Origin: an uncultured Microbacterium sp.
Lineage (GTDB): Bacteria > Actinomycetota > Actinomycetes > Actinomycetales > Microbacteriaceae
Length of the DNA stretch: 64,000 nt
Direction of reading: 5' to 3'
NCBI RefSeq assembly: GCF_943912325.1
Contig: NZ_CALTTX010000009.1
Coordinates: forward strand, 3,331 to 67,330
A program made the translations under genes and the position numbers. Each line of letters opens with the position of its first letter. Positions within the stretch are counted from its first letter, which is position 1. Below, in pieces: positions 26,234 through 33,171 of the stretch. Under the pieces are notes generated by a model. That model saw only the letters and a list, made by a program, of their open reading frames with translations, made no database searches and was not told where the DNA came from.

Positions 26234-27226
26234 TCAGTCTACGGCGGTGCCGGATGCCTCAATCGCACGCGCGTCGGCCGCGCGTTGCGCCTCGCGCACG
26301 CGCTTGCGAAGGTTCTTGTCGGTGATTTCGCGGTCGCCCACGGCTCCCGGGGTCCACGCCTCGACGTCGGCGTTGCCGCCCGCCTTCTTGGCCGCGCGCT
26401 TGCGAACATCGGGCGGCAGCGCGCCGGGCGCGAGCCGCCGCGCGGTCAGGAGGAACCCTGTGTGGGCGACCATGCGGTGATCCGGCCGCACCGAGAGCCC
26501 GTCGACGTTCCACCCGCGCACCATCGTCTCGGAGGCCTCCGGCTCGGTAAAGGCACCGAGCCCCCGCACGTACTCGGCAACGCGCGAGAGCTGCGTTGCC
26601 GTGGCGACATAACAGAGCACTACGCCGCCGGGCACGAGGGCTTCGGTCACGGCGTCCATGACCTCCCACGGCGCGAGCATGTCGAGCACGACCCGATCGA
26701 CGCTCGCCGGTGGACACGCCTCAGGAAGCGCCTCGGCGAGATCGCCGATCACGATGTCCCACGTGGCTGGCATCTCACCGAAGAACGTCTCGACGTTCGC
26801 GCGCGCGACATCGGCGAACTCATCGCGCCGCTCGAACGACGTCAGTGTGCCCTCGTGCCCGATCGCGCGCAGCAGCCAGAGCGACAGCGCGCCGGAGCCG
26901 ACGCCCGCCTCGACGACCCGCGCACCGGGAAAGATGTCGGCGGCGGCGAGAATCTGCGCCGCATCCTTCGGGTAGACGATCGCAGCACCGCGCGGCATCG
27001 ACATCACGAAGTCGCGCAGCAGCGGGCGCAGCGCAAGGTACTCGTGACCGCCCGAGTTCACGACGACCGATCCGTCGGGGGCACCGACGAGCGCTTCATG
27101 CTTCAGCACGCCGTACTGGGTGTGGAGCTCTCCCCCCGGTCGCAGCGAGACCGTGTGCATCCGTCCCTTTGGACCCGTCAACTGCACGCGGTCACCGTAG
27201 GCGAACTCTCCCGTCATGCGCAGCAT
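26234..27226 (-). CDS. trmI: tRNA (adenine-58-N1)-methyltransferase TrmI
   Basis: SAM-dependent enzyme forming m1A58 in the T-loop of tRNAs, 330 aa. The N-terminal beta domain (1-75) precedes the methyltransferase domain, whose SAM loop is EAGVGSG at 106-112; PKDAAQI and LDMLAPW are also family features. ATG 27226 shares a base with the upstream stop (TGATG), so it is coupled to the HAD gene. In Mycobacterium trmI lies beside the mpa-dop-pup-prcBA-pafA region; here it is followed by the FKBP gene. Confidence 0.93.
   Translation of the reverse strand: MLRMTGEFAYGDRVQLTGPKGRMHTVSLRPGGELHTQYGVLKHEALVGAPDGSVVVNSGGHEYLALRPLLRDFVMSMPRGAAIVYPKDAAQILAAADIFPGARVVEAGVGSGALSLWLLRAIGHEGTLTSFERRDEFADVARANVETFFGEMPATWDIVIGDLAEALPEACPPASVDRVVLDMLAPWEVMDAVTEALVPGGVVLCYVATATQLSRVAEYVRGLGAFTEPEASETMVRGWNVDGLSVRPDHRMVAHTGFLLTARRLAPGALPPDVRKRAAKKAGGNADVEAWTPGAVGDREITDKNLRKRVREAQRAADARAIEASGTAVD
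26236..26241 (-). promoter_or_regulatory. -10 hexamer of the FKBP gene
   Basis: TAGACT on the minus strand, 6 bases before GTG 26229 and inside the end of trmI. Confidence 0.45.
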
Positions 27227-27948
27227 CAGCGGGCCTCCACTTTCGAGACCCCCGCGTCGTCCGCGCCGAGCCGCGCCGAGAAAAGCGCCGACAAGCGAGC
27301 GGGAGACAAGTCGGCTAGGGATGCCACGAGCACATCGGCACCCTCGCCGTCGAGCGAAACGAAGTGCGGCACCCCGACCACGAAGCATCCTGCGGCCACA
27401 GCCGAACGAACCCCGTTCGGCGAATCCTCGATCGCGACACAGCGGCGCACGTCGACGCCGAGCCGCGCGGCGGCCAACTCGTAGGGGTCGGGAAAGGGCT
27501 TCGGTCGGTCCACATCATCGCCCGCGACGATCGTGGCGAACTCCGAACCCTCGATGAGGGCGTCGATCTCGAGCGCCATGCGGCGGATCGACATCGTCAC
27601 GAGCGCCTGCGGCGTGCCCTCGGAGAACAGCGCGCGCAGCAGTTCGAGCGCGCCGGGACGGAATGGCACGCCGTCGGCGCGGAGGCGTGCGATGACGGCA
27701 TCCGTCAATTCCGTCACGATCTCGTCAGGACCGAGTTGCACGCCCGCCTCTTGCAGGATCGTCGCCGCGTCCCACAGCCCGAGACCGACGAGGCGGAGCG
27801 CCTGCTCGTGGGTCCACGTGCCGCCGAAACGCGCCACGAGAGGGGTTTCGGACGCCATCCAGTAGGGCTCGGTGTCGACGATCGTGCCGTCCATGTCCCA
27901 CAGCACCGCGTCGGGAAGGGTCGGATCGTGCGGGGGAAAATCACTCAC
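27226..27948 (-). CDS. HAD superfamily hydrolase
   Basis: Haloacid-dehalogenase phosphatase, 240 aa, beta-phosphoglucomutase/phosphoglycolate-phosphatase-like class. Motif I is WDMDGT with nucleophile Asp18 and acid/base Asp20; the cap domain (~30-95) follows; GDDVDRPKPFPDPYE is motif III and VAIEDSPNG motif IV. Substrate unknown. GTG 27948 is placed by TAGGCT-6 nt-GTG. It heads the long minus-strand unit that runs to lnt. Confidence 0.92.
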   Translation of the reverse strand: MSDFPPHDPTLPDAVLWDMDGTIVDTEPYWMASETPLVARFGGTWTHEQALRLVGLGLWDAATILQEAGVQLGPDEIVTELTDAVIARLRADGVPFRPGALELLRALFSEGTPQALVTMSIRRMALEIDALIEGSEFATIVAGDDVDRPKPFPDPYELAAARLGVDVRRCVAIEDSPNGVRSAVAAGCFVVGVPHFVSLDGEGADVLVASLADLSPARLSALFSARLGADDAGVSKVEAR

Positions 27949-27954
27949 GGCTCC

Positions 27955-27960
27955 AGCCTA
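27955..27960 (-). promoter_or_regulatory. -10 hexamer at the head of the HAD-trmI-FKBP-paf-tat-helY-lnt unit
   Basis: TAGGCT on the minus strand, 6 bases before GTG 27948. Confidence 0.5.
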
Positions 27961-27988
27961 TCCGCGCCGTTCGAGCGCCTTCGGCGCC

Positions 27989-27994
27989 TATTCT
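27989..27994 (+). promoter_or_regulatory. -10 hexamer of the PAC2 gene
   Basis: TATTCT; transcription would start near 28001, leaving about 40 bases of leader with the GAGGAGAA ribosome site before GTG 28043. Confidence 0.4.
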
Positions 27995-28042
27995 TGAGGC
28001 ACCCGATGGGCCGAGGTCGGCACGCGGGTCGAGAGGAGAAAC

Positions 28043-28909
28043 GTGAGCGGACTGGGACGACGCGTACTCGTTGCCGCCTTCGACGGCTGGAACGATGCGG
28101 GAGAAGCGGCGTCCGCGGCGCTCTCGGTGATCCGGGAATCGGCGGCGTTCTCGCCGATCCACTCGGTTGACCCCGAGCTGTACTTCGACTACCAATACAC
28201 GCGACCGATGATCGCGCCGAACGCCGAGGGCCGGCGCGAGTTGCGCTGGCCGGAAGCCACGATCCTCGCGCCCGACGCGCGCGGCGGTACGGTCGAGCTC
28301 TGGCTGCTGACGGGCGTCGAGCCTGCTCGCGCGTGGAAGGCGTTCGCCGGCGAACTCATCGATGTGGCCCTGCGCGAAGACATCACCGGGATCGTCTGCC
28401 TCGGATCGATGATGTCGGACGTGCCGCACACGCGCCCGATTTCGGTTTTCGCGGGCTCCGAGAACGAGCAACTGCGCAGCGAAATGGGTCTCGAACGCAG
28501 CGCCTACGAAGGTCCGGTCGGGATTCTCTCGGCGCTCGCCGACGCCGGGGAACGCGCCGGGATCCCGACGGCGGGGCTCTGGGCGAGCATCCCCCACTAC
28601 GTCGCCGGCCACACGCCCTCACCCAAGGCGACCCTTGCTCTGCTCGATCGCCTCGACGAAATCACGGGCGCCGATGTGCCGCGCGGCGATCTCGAACGCG
28701 AATCCGCTGTGTGGGAGGCATCCATCGACGCTGCTGCCGCAGACGACGAAGAGATGACCGACTACATCCATCAGCTCGAGCGCACACGCGATGCGTGGGA
28801 CTCACCCGAAGCGTCAGGCGACGCGATCGCGCAGGAGTTCGAGCAGTACTTGCGCCGCCGCGGCGGCGACGGCCCGACGAAGCCCGGCCGCGACGAACCG
28901 CGTCGTTAG
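28043..28909 (+). CDS. PAC2 family protein
   Basis: 288-aa protein of the PAC2 family, named for a eukaryotic proteasome assembly chaperone but of unknown role in bacteria. The N-terminus (VLVAAFDGWNDAGEAAS) and the GSMMSDVPHTRP segment are typical of the actinobacterial members. No membrane segment. GTG 28043 follows GAGAGGAGAA. It diverges from the HAD gene. It is notable that a PAC2 protein is kept where the proteasome genes themselves are missing from the expected locus. Confidence 0.88.
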   Translation: MSGLGRRVLVAAFDGWNDAGEAASAALSVIRESAAFSPIHSVDPELYFDYQYTRPMIAPNAEGRRELRWPEATILAPDARGGTVELWLLTGVEPARAWKAFAGELIDVALREDITGIVCLGSMMSDVPHTRPISVFAGSENEQLRSEMGLERSAYEGPVGILSALADAGERAGIPTAGLWASIPHYVAGHTPSPKATLALLDRLDEITGADVPRGDLERESAVWEASIDAAAADDEEMTDYIHQLERTRDAWDSPEASGDAIAQEFEQYLRRRGGDGPTKPGRDEPRR

Positions 28910-28917
28910 CTTCCGGT

Positions 28918-28973
28918 CGTGTCGTCAGCGCCGCGCCGTTAACACCGCGTCATCAACAACGCGCCATCAGCCG
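28918..28973. repeat. four imperfect 14-bp tandem repeats at the PAC2/uppP junction
   Basis: Units 28918-28931 CGTGTCGTCAGCGC, 28932-28945 CGCGCCGTTAACAC, 28946-28959 CGCGTCATCAACAA, 28960-28973 CGCGCCATCAGCCG. A further unit-like CGCGTCGTTAGCTT at 28899-28912 covers the PAC2 stop. The uppP stop codon lies in the last unit. Confidence 0.6.
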
Positions 28974-29806
28974 AGCGTGGTCGCGGGAACCGCGTCGATG
29001 ACGCCGGTGAGGATGCACACCATCACGAAGACACCGAGCGCGATGCGGTAGATCACGAACGGCAAGAAGCTGCGCTTCGAGATGTAGTTCATGAAGAATG
29101 CGATGACGGCGAGAGCGACGAGGAATGCTACGAGGGTGGCGGCTCCCGTTTCGACGAGGGTGAAGGGGCCCTGCTTGTCGAAGCTCTTGACCAGCTGATA
29201 GAAGCCCGAGCCGAGCACCGCGGGGATCGCGAGCAGGAACGCGTACCGCGCGGCCGCGGCGCGTTCGTACCCCATGAAGAGCCCCGCGGTGATCGTGCCC
29301 CCCGAGCGTGAGACGCCCGGGATCAGCGCGAGCGACTGCGCCAGGCCATAGACGATGCCGTGCGGCACCGTGAGCTGGTCGAGCGCGCGGCGCTTGGCGC
29401 CGACGTAGTCGGCGATGCCGAGCAGGATGCCGAACACGATCAGCATCGTGGCGACGATCCAGAGCGAGCGGAACACGGTCTCGATCTCGTCTTGAAAGAC
29501 GAGTCCGAGCACGACGATCGGGATCGACCCGACGATGATCAGCCATCCCATGCGCGCGTCGGGATCGTTGCGTGGGACCTTGCCGAACAGCGAGCCGAAC
29601 CAGCGCGAGACGATGCGCACGATGTCGCGCCAGAAGAAGACGACGACGGCCGCCTCGGTGCCGATCTGCGTGATCGCGGTGAAGGCGGCGCCCGGGTCTT
29701 GGATGTCGGGCAGGAAGGCGCCGAGGATGCGCAGGTGCGCGCTCGACGAGACGGGGAGGAACTCGGTCAGACCCTGGACGAGGCCAAGGAGGAGTGCTTC
29801 GAGCAT
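28967..29806 (-). CDS. uppP: undecaprenyl-diphosphate phosphatase UppP
   Basis: Integral membrane phosphatase, 279 aa, that recycles undecaprenyl pyrophosphate, the lipid carrier for peptidoglycan precursors (BacA family). Both inverted-repeat motifs are visible: EFLPVSSSAH at 15-24 and PGVSRSGGTIT near residue 157. About eight hydrophobic helices. It follows the M20 peptidase gene on the same strand with a 64-base gap. Its 3' end lies in a tandem repeat. Confidence 0.96.
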   Translation of the reverse strand: MLEALLLGLVQGLTEFLPVSSSAHLRILGAFLPDIQDPGAAFTAITQIGTEAAVVVFFWRDIVRIVSRWFGSLFGKVPRNDPDARMGWLIIVGSIPIVVLGLVFQDEIETVFRSLWIVATMLIVFGILLGIADYVGAKRRALDQLTVPHGIVYGLAQSLALIPGVSRSGGTITAGLFMGYERAAAARYAFLLAIPAVLGSGFYQLVKSFDKQGPFTLVETGAATLVAFLVALAVIAFFMNYISKRSFLPFVIYRIALGVFVMVCILTGVIDAVPATTLG

Positions 29807-29870
29807 GCAGGTCTCTCAGTCGGGGTGAGGGTGGCGGGGAAAGCGCCAGCCCACTGTAGACCCTTCGTGT

Positions 29871-31172
29871 TCAGTACGAGCCGAGCAGGTCGGCGAGTAC
29901 GCGCCGCCCGAACTCGAGCGACGCCACGGGCACGCGCTCATCGACGCCGTGGAACATGCCGGTGAAGTCGAAACCGACCGGCAACTGGAGCGGCGCGAAG
30001 CCATAGCCCGCGATGTCGAGCGTCGCGAGGGCCTTGTTGTCGGTGCCGCCGCCCATGAGGTACGGCACGACGGGCACGCCGGGGTCGTGCCGCTCGAGCG
30101 AGGCAACCATCGCCTCGACGAGCGAGCCGCCGAACGGGACCTCGAGGCCGATGTCGCGGTGGACCGTATCGATCGTGACGTCGTCGCCCACGATGCTCTG
30201 GATCTCGGCGAGCACGGCGTCTTCCGTGCCCGGCAGCACCCGCACGTCGATGAGCGCCTCGGCGCGATCGGGGATCACGTTGTGCTTGTACCCGGCGGTG
30301 AGTCCCGTGGGATTGGTGGTCGTGCGCAGGGTCGACTGCACGAATCCGGTCGCCGGCCCCGTGAGCGCCGCGACCGCGTCTGCGTCCGAGGCGTCGATCT
30401 CAGCGAGGGCCGCCAGATCATCGACCATGCGGCGCGTCGCCGGCGTGAGAGCGATCGGCCAGTTCGTCTGGCCGATCGCTGCCACGGCCCGTGCGAGCTT
30501 GGTCACGGCGTTGTCGTGGTGAACGAGGCTGCCATGAGCCGCGGCGCCGCGAGCCGTCAGTCGAATCCAGATGAGACCCTTCTCCCCCACCTGCAGCAGG
30601 TACGCGCGCTTGCCTGCCACGTCGATCGAGTAGCCGCCGACCTCGCTGATCGCCTCGGTCGCGCCCGCGAACCATCCGGGTCGATCGCGCACGACGAGTT
30701 GCGAGCCCTCGATTCCGCCGTTCTCTTCATCGGCGAAGAAGGTGACGATGAGGTCGCGCTCGGGCTGTCGCCCCGCGCGCAGGATGTCGCCGACCGCGGT
30801 CAGAATGATGGCATCCATGTTCTTCATGTCGACCGCGCCGCGCCCCCACAGCACGCCGTCGCGAATCTCGCCCGCGAACGGATCGACGCTCCAGTCGTCA
30901 GCCATCGCCGGGACGACATCGAGGTGTCCGTGCACGACGAGCGCCGGCTTCGACCGATCACGCCCGGGGATTCGCGCGTGTACGTTCGTGCGGCGCGCAA
31001 TCGGCTCGAAGTACTCGGTCTCGAGGCCGAGACCCTCGAGGTAGGCACCGACGTATTCGGCTGCCTCACGCTCGCCTTTCGCGTTACCGCCGCCGAAGTT
31101 CGACGTGTCGAACCGGATGAGATCTTGCGCGACGCGCGCGACTTCGGGAATGGATGCTTCGGGGGTGGACAT
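29871..31172 (-). CDS. M20/M25/M40 family metallo-peptidase
   Basis: Zinc-dependent exo- or dipeptidase, 433 aa, cytoplasmic. Metal and catalytic residues are in the expected motifs: HGHLD (His83, Asp85), GRGAVDMK (Asp115), FADEENGG (Glu149, Glu150) and the C-terminal MGGGTDNKA. The dimerisation domain is inserted at ~195-310. ATG 31172 is preferred over GTG 31181 because TACCGT lies 7 bases before it. Mycobacterium has a similar pair of uppP and M20 genes in this chromosomal region. Confidence 0.93.
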   Translation of the reverse strand: MSTPEASIPEVARVAQDLIRFDTSNFGGGNAKGEREAAEYVGAYLEGLGLETEYFEPIARRTNVHARIPGRDRSKPALVVHGHLDVVPAMADDWSVDPFAGEIRDGVLWGRGAVDMKNMDAIILTAVGDILRAGRQPERDLIVTFFADEENGGIEGSQLVVRDRPGWFAGATEAISEVGGYSIDVAGKRAYLLQVGEKGLIWIRLTARGAAAHGSLVHHDNAVTKLARAVAAIGQTNWPIALTPATRRMVDDLAALAEIDASDADAVAALTGPATGFVQSTLRTTTNPTGLTAGYKHNVIPDRAEALIDVRVLPGTEDAVLAEIQSIVGDDVTIDTVHRDIGLEVPFGGSLVEAMVASLERHDPGVPVVPYLMGGGTDNKALATLDIAGYGFAPLQLPVGFDFTGMFHGVDERVPVASLEFGRRVLADLLGSY

Positions 31173-31179
31173 GCCTTCC

Positions 31180-31185
31180 ACGGTA
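31180..31185 (-). promoter_or_regulatory. -10 hexamer of the M20 peptidase gene
   Basis: TACCGT on the minus strand, 7 bases before ATG 31172. Confidence 0.45.
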
Positions 31186-31269
31186 CGCCTCCCCCGCCTC
31201 TGCGCGCCCTGGACGCGACGCGACGCGCCCGGCCGTGCGGCGACGTTCGTGACGCCCGCGCCGACGTGC

Positions 31270-31275
31270 TAGGCT
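31270..31275 (+). promoter_or_regulatory. -10 hexamer of tRNA-Leu
   Basis: TAGGCT, 31 bases before the mature 5' end at 31307. Confidence 0.4.
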
Positions 31276-31306
31276 CGATTCTCGGTCGCGCAAGCGGCTC
31301 ACCCAT

Positions 31307-31391
31307 GCGCGGGTGGCGGAATAGGTAGACGCGCTAGCTTGAGGTGCTAGTGCCCGTATAGGGCGTGGGGGTTCAAGTCCCCCCTCGCGCA
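31307..31391 (+). tRNA. tRNA-Leu (GAG)
   Basis: 85-nt class II tRNA. The acceptor GCGCGGG pairs with CTCGCGC (one G-U). The anticodon stem CTAGC/GCTAG encloses loop TTGAGGT with anticodon GAG at 31341-31343. A variable arm (TGCCCGTATAGGGCG) and a T-arm with GTTCAAGTC follow. No CCA is encoded. Confidence 0.97.
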
Positions 31392-31399
31392 CGTAACAC

Positions 31400-31446
31400 C
31401 GAATCGGCCCCTGACCAGAGATTTTCTCCGGTCAGGGGCCGATTCG
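31400..31446. terminator. strong hairpin terminator after tRNA-Leu
   Basis: Perfect 17-bp arms CGAATCGGCCCCTGACC (31400-31416) and GGTCAGGGGCCGATTCG (31430-31446) with a 13-base loop. It lies between tRNA-Leu and the convergent VIT1 gene and can serve both. Confidence 0.9.
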
Positions 31447-31471
31447 CGTTGGCTCGATGCGCGCGGCGAGG

Positions 31472-32581
31472 TCAGCCTGCCGAAACGCCGAAGAGCAGAC
31501 CGAGCACGTAGGTCACGGCGGCCGCGCCGAACCCGATCAGCAGCTGCCGCAGGCCGCGCTTGAACGGCGGTCCGCCCGAGAGCAGACCGACCATTGCACC
31601 CGTCGAGAGCAAGGCGACACCGACAAGCACGAGAGCGACGACGACGGCGATCGTCCCGTGCAGGCCGAAAATCCAGGGCAACACGGGAATGATCGCGCCC
31701 GACGCGAAGAACAAGAAGCTCGACAGTGCGGCCCCGAAAGCGCCGCCGACGACCTCATGGTCATCGCTCGCGACGATCGCACGGCGATACGGCACGGAAC
31801 GGTCGGCCACGGCCGCAGCCTCGATGACCGCGCGGGCCTGCGCCGCCGCGGCCTCGGGGTCGAGTCCGCGCGTGCGGTAAACCAGTGCCAGTTCGTTGGC
31901 ATCGAGGTCGAGATCGGGCAGGACCTCGTCGCCGAAGTTGTTGGGCTGTGTGGCCTCGAGCAGCTCGCGCTGCGAGCGCACCGAGACGAACTCCCCCGCC
32001 CCCATCGAGAGCGCACCCGCGAGCAAACCGGCGATGCCCGAGAACAGCACGAACTGCGGTGCGACACCCGTCGCACCGATGCCCATGACGAGCGCGAGGT
32101 TCGACACGAGCCCATCGTTCGCCCCGAAGACCGCCGCCCGGAACGTGCCCGACAGTCGGCGGCGGCCGCGCGCCGCGAGCCCACGCACGACTTCGCGGTG
32201 GATCTTTTCGTCGGCGCGCATCGCGGGGGTGGCTGCGGGGTCATCGTCGTAGGGCGAGCGCTCTTCGGCGTTCTGCACGAGCGCGAGCACGAAGATCGAG
32301 CCGAACCGGCGCGCCATGAACGCGAGCGTGCGCTCACCGAGGGAGGGCTTCGGGATGCGCGAGGGTTCGCCCCCGAGCAGGGTTACCCAGTGCGCGGCGT
32401 GACGCTGCTCGGCTGCGGCAAGAGCCAAGAGGATCTCTTGTTCCTCGCCCGTGCGCCGCGCCGCGAGATCGCGGTAGACCCGCTCCTCGGCGCGCTCGCT
32501 CGCGACGTAGCGGGTCCAGCGTCGGCGTTGCGCCGCCGTCGGCTCGATCACGGAGGACTGCTCACCACCGGCATCCGTCAT
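31472..32581 (-). CDS. rubrerythrin-VIT1 fusion, putative iron/manganese transporter
   Basis: 369 aa. An N-terminal ferritin/rubrerythrin-like four-helix domain (~20-140, with EERVYRDLA, EEQEI and AEQRHAAHW metal-type residues) is fused to a C-terminal VIT1/CCC1 domain (~160-369) of about five helices with FGANDGLVSNLALVMG. Such erythrin-VIT1 proteins (MbfA type) sense iron and export it or sequester it. Of several ATGs, 32581 is preferred because GGAGGG lies 7 bases upstream. Converges with tRNA-Leu. Confidence 0.88.
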   Translation of the reverse strand: MTDAGGEQSSVIEPTAAQRRRWTRYVASERAEERVYRDLAARRTGEEQEILLALAAAEQRHAAHWVTLLGGEPSRIPKPSLGERTLAFMARRFGSIFVLALVQNAEERSPYDDDPAATPAMRADEKIHREVVRGLAARGRRRLSGTFRAAVFGANDGLVSNLALVMGIGATGVAPQFVLFSGIAGLLAGALSMGAGEFVSVRSQRELLEATQPNNFGDEVLPDLDLDANELALVYRTRGLDPEAAAAQARAVIEAAAVADRSVPYRRAIVASDDHEVVGGAFGAALSSFLFFASGAIIPVLPWIFGLHGTIAVVVALVLVGVALLSTGAMVGLLSGGPPFKRGLRQLLIGFGAAAVTYVLGLLFGVSAG

Positions 32582-32662
32582 CTGCATTCCCTCCGTCTGA
32601 GACCCTCGCGGTCGTGTCATCATCGCACCTCGCGATGACCACTTTTGACGGCGTGCGCCCGA

Positions 32663-33163
32663 TCATCGTTTGCCGCGGAGCGCGCGGCGCGCGCCGCGTT
32701 CGCCCGCGCGCATGACGAGTGCGTGCGCTACGACGAATGCCGGCCTCAGCAGCGGCGCAGCCGCGTTCATCCACGGGCGTGTCGTGCGCACGTACCAACG
32801 GATCACGACGAGGCATCCGTCGCGCGTCTCGCCGGTGCGGCGGCTCGTGAGTGTGCCGGGGACGAGCGAGACCGTGCCGACGCCGTCGAGGTCGCCGTGC
32901 GCCCGTGCCTGGAGCTCTCGGCCAGGATCCACGCGGTCGAGCACGGCATCGACGCGCAACGTGTATCCGAGGGGGCTACGCACCCGTATCCCCAAGCGCT
33001 CCCCCGAGCGCACCGTCACGGCCGCGGGCTCCACACGCACGCCCGGCCACGGAAGCGCTCCATCCGACCCCGTCACGATCCCCTCGATGAGCGCCCATGC
33101 GCGCTCAGCCGAGGCATGAAGTAACCAGCGACTCTCGAACCGATACTCCTCTCGCCCCGGCAT
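32663..33163 (-). CDS. SRPBCC-like hypothetical protein
   Basis: Hypothetical 166-aa protein. The pattern FESRWLLHASAERAWALIEG near the N-terminus, and alternating beta strands, suggest a START/SRPBCC ligand-binding fold. ATG 33163 lies 8 bases after the helicase stop, so it is the second gene of that transcription unit; a longer open frame into the helicase is disregarded. Ligand and role unknown; co-expression with a possible damage-induced helicase is the only functional clue. Confidence 0.65.
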   Translation of the reverse strand: MPGREEYRFESRWLLHASAERAWALIEGIVTGSDGALPWPGVRVEPAAVTVRSGERLGIRVRSPLGYTLRVDAVLDRVDPGRELQARAHGDLDGVGTVSLVPGTLTSRRTGETRDGCLVVIRWYVRTTRPWMNAAAPLLRPAFVVAHALVMRAGERGARRALRGKR

Positions 33164-33171
33164 CCGATCCC

